This document shows positions 8,950 to 17,250 of a DNA stretch of 64,000 bases, piece by piece. Numbering within the stretch: position 1 is the stretch's first letter; the number at the start of each line of letters is the position of its first letter. The notes below the pieces were generated by a model. The model was not told where the DNA came from. It saw only the letters and a list, made by a program, of their open reading frames with translations, and did no database searches. The position numbers were made by a program, and so were the translations under genes. Source of the stretch: Vibrio sp. J1-1 (GTDB taxonomy: Bacteria; Pseudomonadota; Gammaproteobacteria; Enterobacterales; Vibrionaceae); the NCBI RefSeq assembly GCF_021728395.1, contig NZ_JAKKCM010000001.1, positions 186,001 to 250,000 on the forward strand, in the 5' to 3' direction.

Positions 8950-11082
8950 TTAGGGTGTTTCCGTTATTGGAATATCCTGGCTGGAATCTCGACGTTTTTT
9001 TCGAGCCAGCTTTTTAAGCGGTGGACATTTATCCGCGTTGTAGTAAGTGATTTGGCAGTCTAAGCAATAATGACATTCGCGCATGTTTATCTGTCCATTC
9101 GGATGAATGGCTTGGATCTCACATTCTTTGGCACATGTTTTACAGGGTTGACCGCACTCTGAACGACGTTTTAGCCAGTTGAACTGGCGTATGTTACTGG
9201 ATACAGACAGAGCGGCACCCAATGGACATAGGTAACGGCAGAAAGTTTTTCGTTGAAACAGGTTAGCGAGTAGTAACAACCCGGCCCAAAAAATAAATGG
9301 CCATTCACGATCAAATTTGAGTAAAAATGTTGTTTTAAATGGCTCAATTTCGGCAAATTTTTCAGCTAATGCCAGCGAATCGAGTGATAGGCCAAATAAG
9401 CCCAGCAGGATAAGATACTTGATAGCCCACAAACGTTCATGAACGGCGAACGGTAATTCATATTGGGGAATTTTAAGATAGCGGGCGGCGACATTGATTA
9501 GCTCTTGTAAGGCACCAAACGGGCATAGCCAGCCGCAATACACAGCGCGCCCCCATAATAATAGAATGACTGCAGTTGCGCTCCAGAGCGTAAAGATAAT
9601 CGGGTCAAGCAGGAATAGATCCCATGAGAAGTCCTTCATCAATGCCTGAAGGAAGGTGAATACGTTGACAATTGAAAGCTGACCGCCCCATGACCAACCG
9701 ATAAATACGACTGTAACGATCAAAAATGCATGACGCAGGTTATGCATAAATTTGGGGTGACGGACCAATATGTCCTGAAAAAAAAGAACTAAAAGTAACA
9801 CCAGCAATAACGCAGATAGGATATAGACCTCTACGTTTCGTTCCTGCCAAGCTTGTTCGACAAGTGTTAGCTCAGGCTCGGGATAAATGGCTGGCGGTGT
9901 ATCAACGTAGCGATCCGGGATATCATATTCAGCCTGAAAACTGGAGAAAATACTATCAATTGGGCCGGTTTGCCGACGGACTAATAGTTCAAGTTGCCAG
10001 TCAGCGCCGGGATCAAATTCGTGATGTGTCTGAATACGAAAGACCGACATCTCTTTAAATTGAGGTGCGCCTGCAATAGCAAGGTCGGTGATTCGGTGAT
10101 GGTCAAGATCCCGAAACTCGATCTCATTATCATTCTGCAAGACCTGGATTCGGTCAAAAATGCCGCCGCGAACGTACCCGGAACCTTTAAATGAGTAACC
10201 GTTCCCCAACACTACCAGCATATGTTCATTGGGTTTAAGTGTTGACATCAGCCAGTCGTAGTCTTTTTCACTGAACAGGTTTCTCCCGATCGTAGGTACA
10301 TCGGCCAATGCATAATATATTTCCGCGAACATCTCTTGTTCTTTTCCGGGAGGAGCATTGTCCACGTTTTCAGCTTCGGTACCGTCAAAAGCTTTATCTA
10401 CATTACCGCGATTGAGGAATAACCTACGAATCGACCCGTCTCCTGTGAGTTGTTGCCAGGTAGCGGTTTCAAATAGGTCATCAATAATAGTCGACGGCGG
10501 TTGGATAACGCCCCGCTCCGCTTCAATGATACCAAGTGTTTTCGCCACCTCATTTGCAGATTTGGTAAGAGCCGCGTTCATGACTTTTACGGTTACCGTC
10601 GCACCAGATAAACCGTCAATGGCCACATATTCAGAGGATTTACTATTACCGACTTTTATTTTGTCGTTGACTGATAACCCAAGGTATTGTTCAGCAAAAG
10701 CGGCAAGCTTGCTTTCCGGAATGCCAGCAAGAATTATGGGTTCGTGGTGTTCGATAATTTGAGCGTTGAGGTATTTTCCCTGCGGATCTATTACAACCAG
10801 CATGTTAACGGGTTCGCCTGAATAAGCAGGGATTGGCTCGATATCGTTGGTTTCAAAAGCATAGCCGACAAGGTTTTCCTGCTGATAAACCTCCCAAACA
10901 GGAGGGTGCGTTTGTTTTTCGCTGATACGGGTAGCTGCAGGGAAAGCGTTGTTTAATAAAACGAAAGGGTCTTTGGCCGGGCTGACAAACAGAGCATAAG
11001 CGGGAGACAGAGCTAGCCAACTTAGAAGGGTAACAAAAACAAATGCTTTGACGATTTTGTTTAGTCGTGTGAACCAATGCAT
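8950..11082 (-). CDS. nosR: NosR, membrane flavo/iron-sulfur protein of N2O respiration
   Basis: NosR is an inner-membrane protein needed for nosZ expression and for electron supply to NosZ. In this 710-residue version an N-terminal membrane segment (about 12-30) leads into a periplasmic FMN-binding domain with the covalent flavinylation motif SGATVT (about 158-163). Several transmembrane helices follow from about residue 415. The C-terminal part has two CxxxCP motifs (CGWLCPFGA, CRYLCPLGA) and two ferredoxin-like clusters (CGQPCKTCAKEC and CHYCLDCQ). All cofactor motifs are present. It is upstream of nosZ by 85 nt; presence of NosR together with a Tat-type NosZ defines a clade I system. Confidence 0.95.
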   Translation of the reverse strand: MHWFTRLNKIVKAFVFVTLLSWLALSPAYALFVSPAKDPFVLLNNAFPAATRISEKQTHPPVWEVYQQENLVGYAFETNDIEPIPAYSGEPVNMLVVIDPQGKYLNAQIIEHHEPIILAGIPESKLAAFAEQYLGLSVNDKIKVGNSKSSEYVAIDGLSGATVTVKVMNAALTKSANEVAKTLGIIEAERGVIQPPSTIIDDLFETATWQQLTGDGSIRRLFLNRGNVDKAFDGTEAENVDNAPPGKEQEMFAEIYYALADVPTIGRNLFSEKDYDWLMSTLKPNEHMLVVLGNGYSFKGSGYVRGGIFDRIQVLQNDNEIEFRDLDHHRITDLAIAGAPQFKEMSVFRIQTHHEFDPGADWQLELLVRRQTGPIDSIFSSFQAEYDIPDRYVDTPPAIYPEPELTLVEQAWQERNVEVYILSALLLVLLLVLFFQDILVRHPKFMHNLRHAFLIVTVVFIGWSWGGQLSIVNVFTFLQALMKDFSWDLFLLDPIIFTLWSATAVILLLWGRAVYCGWLCPFGALQELINVAARYLKIPQYELPFAVHERLWAIKYLILLGLFGLSLDSLALAEKFAEIEPFKTTFLLKFDREWPFIFWAGLLLLANLFQRKTFCRYLCPLGAALSVSSNIRQFNWLKRRSECGQPCKTCAKECEIQAIHPNGQINMRECHYCLDCQITYYNADKCPPLKKLARKKRRDSSQDIPITETP

Positions 11083-11369
11083 CCTGCGTTCCTTGCTTAA
11101 TTTGTTTGTTGCTCATTCATTTTAAAGCCGGGTCTGGCGTGAATGAATTGGCACCACAAAAGTCAAAACACTTAACTCATGGATAGAAATAACTGAGTTT
11201 GTAAATACCCACTTAACATGGACGTATTCTCGGCAACGTACTACGAAGGCAATGCAAGTGATTTCGCATAGGTTTGTAGTGACTTTCTGACTTTTGAACT
11301 GGCGTATAGATGTCCGGTTGAGAGCCTTAATCCATGGAGTTACCAACGGTCTTAAGGCTGCCAGTTAGA

Positions 11370-11684
11370 CTATTTGAGGCTCGCATAGTATGCCGCGACG
11401 TTGGCGATATCTTCATCACTCAACATTGCCGCCTGAGGTTGCATGATCGCAGCTTGACCGCCACTACGCTCTTTATTCTTGTAGGCTTTCAATGAGCTGA
11501 CCAGATACTGCTCATTTTGTCCTTTTAAGTTGGGGTAAATAGGCATGATTGCGATGCCATTAGCACCATGACAAGCAGCGCATGTAGCGGATTTCGCTTT
11601 ACCTGCTTCGATATCACCACCAGCAAAAACCGGAGATGTGAAAGCAGTTAGACCAACCAGTACTCCCAGAAAGACGTTTTTCAT
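11370..11684 (-). CDS. Small class I cytochrome c leading the nos operon
   Basis: This 104-residue periplasmic monohaem cytochrome c has a signal peptide ([13 protein letters not shown]), a single CAACH haem motif near residue 34 and a downstream methionine ligand candidate in [16 protein letters not shown] lies 7 nt before the ATG at 11684, which makes the longer frame to 11723 unlikely. It resembles the c5/c553 group used as soluble electron carriers. Placed immediately upstream of nosR in the same orientation (287-nt gap), it probably passes electrons towards NosZ; that role is inferred from context. Confidence 0.88.
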   Translation of the reverse strand: MKNVFLGVLVGLTAFTSPVFAGGDIEAGKAKSATCAACHGANGIAIMPIYPNLKGQNEQYLVSSLKAYKNKERSGGQAAIMQPQAAMLSDEDIANVAAYYASLK

Positions 11685-12093
11685 TGTTCTGCCTCTATTT
11701 GTTGTTGTACCAATCGTAGTCAATAAACATTCATTCTAGCTGGTAAAACACTGGTTAACTTCAATTCAAAATGAAAACGAGTTTTCGAAAAAATTTGTTT
11801 TGCTATCAAGTGTTTTCTCTGTGCTACTTTGAGCACCTATTTACTTTGATTGGATAATTTAGCACCATATTTTGTTCTTCGATTTTTCCACATTAATTGT
11901 CAGTGTATTGCTAGAATTCTCACACTTTAGTTACTGAATTAAAAAATAGCCATTTGGTGGTAGTTGGCCGATTTTTAGTTATCAGAGTTTAAATAACAGT
12001 CATCTTTTACAAGTGTCGTACAAATACGAGTAGTTAACTGCGGTAAGTGTGATAATTGCTTGAACTGGCACCACTCTCCTAACCAAATTTAGG
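11685..12093. other. Long upstream region of the nos cluster
   Basis: About 400 A/T-rich bases upstream of the cytochrome c gene contain no convincing coding sequence. The promoter of the nos cluster should lie here. I searched by eye for FNR/NnrR-type palindromes (TTGAT-N4-ATCAA) and saw only half-sites, for example TTGATTGGATAATT near 11848. No full site can be claimed. Confidence 0.4.
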
Positions 12094-12123
12094 GCAAAAA
12101 AAGAGCCGCTATATGCGGCTCTT
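12094..12123 (-). terminator. Rho-independent terminator (minus strand) downstream of accD paralogue
   Basis: The stem AAGAGCCGC / GCGGCTCTT (12101-12109 and 12115-12123) has a TATAT loop. On the minus strand it is followed by a T run. It lies 225 nt beyond the accD stop and would insulate the nos promoter region. Confidence 0.85.
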
Positions 12124-12140
12124 AATTATTCGAAATGTGA

Positions 12141-12185
12141 AACAACCATATATTGATATCATCAAAAACAACCATAAGTTGATAT
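12141..12185. repeat. Pair of 19-nt near-identical direct repeats
   Basis: AACAACCATATATTGATAT (12141-12159) recurs as AACAACCATAAGTTGATAT (12167-12185), 26 nt apart start to start, with two differences. The repeats lie in the non-coding stretch 12124-12348 after accD, which has no other feature I can see. Function unknown. Confidence 0.6.
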
Positions 12186-12348
12186 TTATGTGACAATATT
12201 TTTAAGACGCCAAATTGTAGTAGGAAACTTTCTTACAAAAAATGGACATGAATGAACATCGTAACTTTGAATATCTCAAATGATTTTATGCAAATTCGAG
12301 TAAATCTCACTCAGTTGGCTAGATCTGCTTGGTTACAGAACCTATAAG

Positions 12349-13215
12349 CTATACATCGAGCGAAACAGTTGTATTTGTCATTTTAGCAATTAGCCCACCA
12401 ACTCGTTTGCGCATTTCACGTCTATCAACAATCATGTCTAAAGCACCATGATCTAAGAGGAACTCACTCTGCTGAAAGCCCTCGGGTAATTTTTCTCGGA
12501 CAGTTTGTTCTATAACACGACGCCCCGCAAATCCGATTCTTGCTTTAGGCTCGCCAATGTTAATATCTCCTAGCATGGCTAGACTTGCTGAGACACCACC
12601 ATAGGTCTGATCTGTTAGGACCGATATGTAGGGTAATTTAGCCATTGATAATTGATTCAAAGCTGCACTGGTTTTCGCCATTTGCATCAGAGCCATTAAT
12701 GACTCTTGCATTCGAGCCCCCCCACAAGCAGAAAAGCATATTAATCCACAGTTTGCATCAATAGCAGCTTCAACTGCCCGAACGAAACGAGCACCTACAA
12801 CTGAACCCATCGAGCCTGCCATAAAAGAAAACTCGAATGCACAGGCAACAACAGGTAAGCCCATAAGTTTTCCTCTTATCGCAACTAAGGCATCTTTTTC
12901 TCCTGTACTTTTCTGGGCTAGAGCAAGGCGTTCCTTGTAGCGCTTCAGATCCTTAAAATTCAGCAAATCTTTCGGCTCATGTTCACTGGCAATCTCAACT
13001 CGCTCTCCTTTATCCAAAAAGCTGTCTAAGCGTCGGCGTGCCGCCATCCTCATATGGTGTTCGCATTTTGGACACACCTCCAGATTCTCCTCAAGGGTTA
13101 TGCGATATAAGATCTGGTCACAAGAGGGGCATTTAACCCATACCCCCTCTGGAATCGACGCTTTACGTGTACTGATAATATTCTTCTTATCTAATAGCTT
13201 TTCTAACCAACTCAT
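12349..13215 (-). CDS. accD: Acetyl-CoA carboxylase carboxyltransferase beta subunit, probable second copy
   Basis: The beta subunit of carboxyltransferase, with AccA, moves the carboxyl group from biotin to acetyl-CoA to make malonyl-CoA. The 288-residue protein opens with MSWLEKL and has the zinc ribbon Cys29, Cys32, Cys48, Cys51 and the crotonase-like core with [13 protein letters not shown] and GGARMQES. It is shorter at the C-terminus than E. coli AccD. It is not beside truA/folC, the usual setting of housekeeping accD, and stands alone divergent from a LysR gene, so I take it as a paralogue. Several residues near the active site differ from E. coli AccD: SASGG is SACGG, DPTMGG is DQTYGG (Tyr205 where E. 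coli has Met203), FAGPR is FAGRR. Confidence 0.9.
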   Translation of the reverse strand: MSWLEKLLDKKNIISTRKASIPEGVWVKCPSCDQILYRITLEENLEVCPKCEHHMRMAARRRLDSFLDKGERVEIASEHEPKDLLNFKDLKRYKERLALAQKSTGEKDALVAIRGKLMGLPVVACAFEFSFMAGSMGSVVGARFVRAVEAAIDANCGLICFSACGGARMQESLMALMQMAKTSAALNQLSMAKLPYISVLTDQTYGGVSASLAMLGDINIGEPKARIGFAGRRVIEQTVREKLPEGFQQSEFLLDHGALDMIVDRREMRKRVGGLIAKMTNTTVSLDV

Positions 13216-13295
13216 GGGAGACCTCTCCAGATAACTTTAGTGAGGGCTATTGTATAAGCCTGTTTCTGGTAATAAAGTGGGTTATATGGGTTTGA

Positions 13296-13316
13296 TAATC
13301 CAATATAATGGGATTA
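13296..13316. promoter_or_regulatory. Inverted repeat between accD paralogue and LysR gene
   Basis: TAATCC (13296-13301) and GGATTA (13311-13316) form a 6-bp inverted repeat with a 9-nt centre, similar in form to LysR-type binding sites. It lies in the 92-bp divergent region but overlaps the annotated LysR start at 13308. This suggests that the LysR start may be the Met codon at 13323. Confidence 0.35.
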
Positions 13317-14228
13317 AATGAGATGCTTGATAAGATTGACCAACAGTGGCTAAAAAGTTTTCACTGTGTCTATGAGAACAACAGCTTTAAACGGGCTGCG
13401 GAATTTCTAAGTTTGCCAACATCAAATGTCAGTCGCCATATCGCTTTGCTGGAAGAACGGCTGGATACTCGACTATTTGACAGAACCACACGCCGAATCG
13501 CTCCGACGGATGCAGGAGAACACCTTTATTTACGTACGCAGCCATTGCTAGACAAACTTAATGATGCTCTTGAGGAAGTGACTCAGCATTCTCATGAAGT
13601 CATGGGGCAACTTAAAGTTCTAATGCCTGATTCACCTGCTTTAGCCCAAGCAGTGGTTTCTTTTTGTACCCAGCATCCCTCAATCTCATTATGTTGCGAT
13701 ACCAGCATTAGCCCGAAAGAGGATTTACTTGATGGGTTTGACATCATTTTAAGTTTTCACCGAGGAAAGCTCGAAGACAATAATTGGGTAGCCAAAGAGA
13801 TTAAGCGCTGGCCAAGTGCTGTTGTAGTATCCCCCAAACTCATACAGACGTCTCTCATACCTTTTCAGATTACCGATTTGAAACACGTTCCGTGTATCAA
13901 TAGCTTTACCGCGTTAAATGGAACACCGTGGGTCTTCAAAAACGCTAAAGGTGAGCTTATAACTCAAAAAGTACAGTCTTCATTTAAAGTCAATAGTGGG
14001 CATCTAGCTAAATCAGGCGCATTAGCCGGTTTGGGATTCGCGATACTACCAACCGAATCCTGTCGTAATGAGATAGATGCTGGTTCTCTGGAAATTGTTA
14101 AAATGGAGTACAAGCCTGAAGATTTGGTTTTGTATGTTTTTTACGCTTCCAGAAAACACTTGGCAAAAAAGATCCCAATGTTTATTGAACATTTACAGCA
14201 CCAAGCAAGTTTAGATAAAAGCACGTAG
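13308..14228 (+). CDS. LysR-family transcriptional regulator
   Basis: 306-residue LysR-type regulator. The N-terminal winged helix-turn-helix spans about residues 10-70, with the conserved NNSFKRAAEFLSLPTSNVSR and RLFDRTTRRIAPTDAG. The effector-binding domain follows and contains LGFAILPTES near residue 245. The start is uncertain: ATG at 13308 lacks a clear ribosome binding site and a second Met codon follows at 13323. It is divergent from the accD paralogue by 92 bp, so it may control that gene and itself. The effector is unknown. Confidence 0.85.
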   Translation: MGLNEMLDKIDQQWLKSFHCVYENNSFKRAAEFLSLPTSNVSRHIALLEERLDTRLFDRTTRRIAPTDAGEHLYLRTQPLLDKLNDALEEVTQHSHEVMGQLKVLMPDSPALAQAVVSFCTQHPSISLCCDTSISPKEDLLDGFDIILSFHRGKLEDNNWVAKEIKRWPSAVVVSPKLIQTSLIPFQITDLKHVPCINSFTALNGTPWVFKNAKGELITQKVQSSFKVNSGHLAKSGALAGLGFAILPTESCRNEIDAGSLEIVKMEYKPEDLVLYVFYASRKHLAKKIPMFIEHLQHQASLDKST

Positions 14229-14443
14229 GAAGAAGAACAATTTCAATAAAAGACTTTGTCTGAACCACTTATTATTAGTCTTGATAATATATTGCAGTGA
14301 CTTCTGAAACTCGCTTTGAGGAAGATCTGAGCTAACTAGTACAGCTAGCTTACAGATGTTGGCTTGTATACAAACTCTGATGAGGTGTTGCCTAGAATCT
14401 ATGATATTTTCGCATGTCAAAACTGATTGTCTTTTGATTACTT

Positions 14444-15337
14444 TCAGTTAAGCATACCGAGCTTATCAATAACAAAATCTAAAAAGACTTTCACTCGTTC
14501 AGGTTGATAAGCACCTCCACGGTAGAGAGCGTTCAATGGATACTTAAGTGGTTTAAAACCGATATCAAGCTTTTGCAATAGACCCTTTTTCACATAAGGT
14601 GCAGCGATAATATCGGGTTGATAGCTTGCCCCGATTGCTGAGAGCGTCAACTGACGAATAAGCCTTGGACTATTGCTTTTGAAAACGGCACGTACGGCAA
14701 GACTATTGCAACTATTGCTCTGGTTCAAAGTGCTAGCTACAGGCCAACGAGCTGTCGGGTGAAGATTGCTATCGATAAGGCAAGGCAATTGTGTTATTTC
14801 CCGATCATGGCAGTACTGTCTTGCTAACTCAGGCGCGGCGTAAACTGAACTTTGAAGTGACATGACCTTGCGGTATCTTAAGCTGGAGTCTTCTAATTCA
14901 CTGGCACGAAAAGCGATGTCTATGGCTTGTTCCACTAAATCAAGTTTTTGGTTGGTAACGATGATATCAATCTGTATATCTGGATAGAGAGCGTGAAACT
15001 CAGGAATAAGTGGACTTAATAACTCTTCTGCAAAACCCTGCGATGCCGTTATACGTAGAGGACCTGAAGCCTCCTTATTATTTGAGTGAAGTTGATGGTA
15101 AAGCTGGTCAAACTTAGCCAAAACCTGTTGTGCTTGAAGGTAGTATTCTTGGCCAGACTGATTAACTGAAAGCTTGCGGGTGGTGCGATGAAACAGTGTG
15201 ACTCCGAGCTGCTCTTCTACGCGATTAACGTATTTGGAAGTCAAAGATTTAGAAATACCTAAACGCTCTGAAGCAGCGGTAAATGAGCCGGTTTCTATTA
15301 CTGCCACTACTGTTCTCATTCCATCTATAGTGTCCAT
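14444..15337 (-). CDS. LysR-family transcriptional regulator
   Basis: 297-residue LysR-type regulator whose N-terminal DNA-binding domain has ETGSFTAASERLGISKSLTS and TLFHRTTRKLSVNQSG, typical of the large LysR group that controls single divergent enzymes. The effector domain follows from about residue 90. It is divergent from the glutathione-transferase gene at 15440 with a 102-bp shared region, so that gene is its likely target. No palindrome strong enough to name as operator was seen. Confidence 0.86.
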   Translation of the reverse strand: MDTIDGMRTVVAVIETGSFTAASERLGISKSLTSKYVNRVEEQLGVTLFHRTTRKLSVNQSGQEYYLQAQQVLAKFDQLYHQLHSNNKEASGPLRITASQGFAEELLSPLIPEFHALYPDIQIDIIVTNQKLDLVEQAIDIAFRASELEDSSLRYRKVMSLQSSVYAAPELARQYCHDREITQLPCLIDSNLHPTARWPVASTLNQSNSCNSLAVRAVFKSNSPRLIRQLTLSAIGASYQPDIIAAPYVKKGLLQKLDIGFKPLKYPLNALYRGGAYQPERVKVFLDFVIDKLGMLN

Positions 15338-15439
15338 AAATTGTCAACATGCTGGAAATTATCATTCCATGTTAGCGGGGTTTTTCTTCTTCGCAAGTTG
15401 TTCTTAAATATCTAACAGACAACGAGTTAGGAGAACACA

Positions 15440-16093
15440 ATGATAAAACTATACTGGCACCCCTTTTCAGGGCACGCACACCGTGTGCACATGCTTTTAA
15501 GTATCCTCGAATTGAATTTTGAGCTCATTCCCGTCGATTTACCAGCAGGGGAACATCAACGGCCAGAGTTTTTGGCACTTAATCCGTTTGGTCAAATACC
15601 CGTATTAGTAGATGGTGAAACCGTTATTTCTGACTCAAACGCAATCTTGGTTTATCTCGCTACCGTCTATGATAGAGAACAGCAATGGCTTCCGGATTCG
15701 CCTCTAGCACGTGCAAATATCGAACAGTTTCTTTCTCTAGCGGCTCATCGACTCGCAGGCTCAATAGCCAAACTACGCGCAGCGAACCTGTTCAATCGCA
15801 GCATAGACCGTGAACCACTCACTCAAGAAGCACATAAGCTACTCAAACAACTTCAGAACTACCAAAACGGCCGCCAATGGTTGGTTGGAACAAAGCCTAC
15901 TATTGCGGATTTAGCCCTCTATAGTTATATCAAGTTAGCACCAGAAGGCGGAATAAGTTTAGCTGACTACCCTGTTCTGGAAACTTGGCTCAAACGAGTA
16001 GAAGGACTATCTGGCTTTGTGCCTATGCAACTTTCGAATGTCGGGCTACGGAAGGAAAAACTGAACAGTGAAGTTAGCGAAAGCAATTGCTAA
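15440..16093 (+). CDS. Glutathione S-transferase family protein
   Basis: 217-residue cytosolic glutathione-transferase-fold protein. The thioredoxin-like domain (about 1-78) has the opening MIKLYWHPFSGHAHRV and the glutathione-contact motifs FGQIPVLVDG and ISDSNAILVYLA; the helical C-terminal domain has the family motif PTIADLALYSYI near residue 155. The ATG has GGAG 8 nt upstream. It is divergent from a LysR gene, a common pairing for detoxification enzymes. The substrate is unknown. Confidence 0.88.
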   Translation: MIKLYWHPFSGHAHRVHMLLSILELNFELIPVDLPAGEHQRPEFLALNPFGQIPVLVDGETVISDSNAILVYLATVYDREQQWLPDSPLARANIEQFLSLAAHRLAGSIAKLRAANLFNRSIDREPLTQEAHKLLKQLQNYQNGRQWLVGTKPTIADLALYSYIKLAPEGGISLADYPVLETWLKRVEGLSGFVPMQLSNVGLRKEKLNSEVSESNC

Positions 16094-16569
16094 CTTCGCA
16101 ATGGTTTACGGTAGCAAAATGCTCTTCATAAGCATTGTTAATCACTCAAATTACTTTCCCTTAACTATCTTGCTAATCGTTGGTAGGTATTTGGTAATCC
16201 TACGAAGCAGAGTGGGTTGTTCGCTCACTCTTACTTTGTCACGTTTTAGCTGATTTGAACTTAACTCATTGAGAGCTCAGTAACACTAATTTTTACTTGC
16301 TTCTTATTTCGATCAAAGAGGAGTAAAAGTAAGCCAAAGAGTGACTTTCTGAATTGGGACGTAAATCAGGGTTAATAACGAATGGGGCAAAATCAATTCA
16401 TCCATACGTGACTGAATTGAATATGGATAAAAGTAAGGCAAGCAGCAGGAAGTAGGAAAACGTTAAGTTAAATTGCGACTCGGTGTTAAACAGATTTCTA
16501 TCACTACATTAAACGGCATCGACGGCGGTACAGTGTGCCGAAGTGAGTTTGATAACCTTGATAGGTGAG
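16094..16569. other. Intergenic stretch without supported gene
   Basis: The 476 nt between the glutathione-transferase gene and the convergent NTF2-like gene show no convincing coding frame, no RNA gene and no clear hairpin terminator. A plus-strand open frame here overlaps the end of the transferase gene and has no ribosome binding site. Confidence 0.4.
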
Positions 16570-16986
16570 CTATGCCCAGCCGAGTTGTTGAAGACTGATA
16601 GTATCATTCCATATTTTGGTCATATGCTTGATAAGGTCACCTTCAAATAGAATCGCATAGACATAATCAGCTTCGACAGTATTTCCTGTAGGATCGACTG
16701 GGCCACCTAAACCAGTTTGTGTGCCATGAAAAACAGCGAAAGCAGTAACAATATTACGCTCTTTGTCTTCTGAAAAGCTCTTTAATTCGTAACGGCCATC
16801 TGGAATAGGTGTTAATAACCACTTCGTCCATTCTGTATAAGCTTCTAGGCTGTCAATATCTGCCAGTGCGCCAGCCTGAGATGAAAAAGTTGCACCAGAG
16901 TGACAATAAGATTTGCATGCATCCCAGCCTTTTCCTGTTTCACATGCGTCGAAAAATTTCATGGCGGTTTCTAATCTGTTGCTCAT
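16570..16986 (-). CDS. NTF2/SnoaL-like fold protein
   Basis: 138-residue cytosolic protein of the NTF2-like/SnoaL-like type. It shows the usual pattern of an N-terminal helix (FFDACETGKGWDACKSY), a mid helix (DSLEAYTEWTKWLL) and a beta-sheet C-terminal half ending in IKHMTKIWND. These folds act as small-molecule isomerases, hydrolases or binding proteins, and no specific function can be assigned. GGTG precedes the ATG by 9 nt. It is monocistronic. Confidence 0.7.
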   Translation of the reverse strand: MSNRLETAMKFFDACETGKGWDACKSYCHSGATFSSQAGALADIDSLEAYTEWTKWLLTPIPDGRYELKSFSEDKERNIVTAFAVFHGTQTGLGGPVDPTGNTVEADYVYAILFEGDLIKHMTKIWNDTISLQQLGWA

Positions 16987-17250
16987 GAGTTATTTCACCT
17001 TTATTTATTACTTCCCACTCTATGGTATAGCACTGTTTCTTTGTTATATCAGCCAACAGTATTTATTTAACACGTGATACAAAACCAATTGCTTCTTCAG
17101 CCATTAGATTGGTAACCAGCAAGACCACCAGCATGCCTTTTATTTATTATAGTAAAAACCGTTCATCGTTCCTCGAAAGTAACTGTTACTGGTTTCACTA
17201 GACTAAGTGGCTTACTATTCCAAATACTATTAAAGGTTTATGGACCACTC

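Noticed and set aside
11700-12093. FNR/NnrR-type box upstream of the nos cluster
   Set aside because: Only half-sites such as TTGATTGGATAATT were found; none has both arms, so no operator is claimed.
14211-14420. 69-residue minus-strand open frame between the two LysR genes
   Set aside because: It overlaps the end of the first LysR gene, has no ribosome binding site and ends in a run of Leu/Phe from A/T-rich DNA. I could not match it to a family.
16068-16253. 61-residue plus-strand frame after the first glutathione transferase
   Set aside because: It starts inside the transferase gene, has no ribosome binding site, and its composition fits read-through of non-coding DNA.
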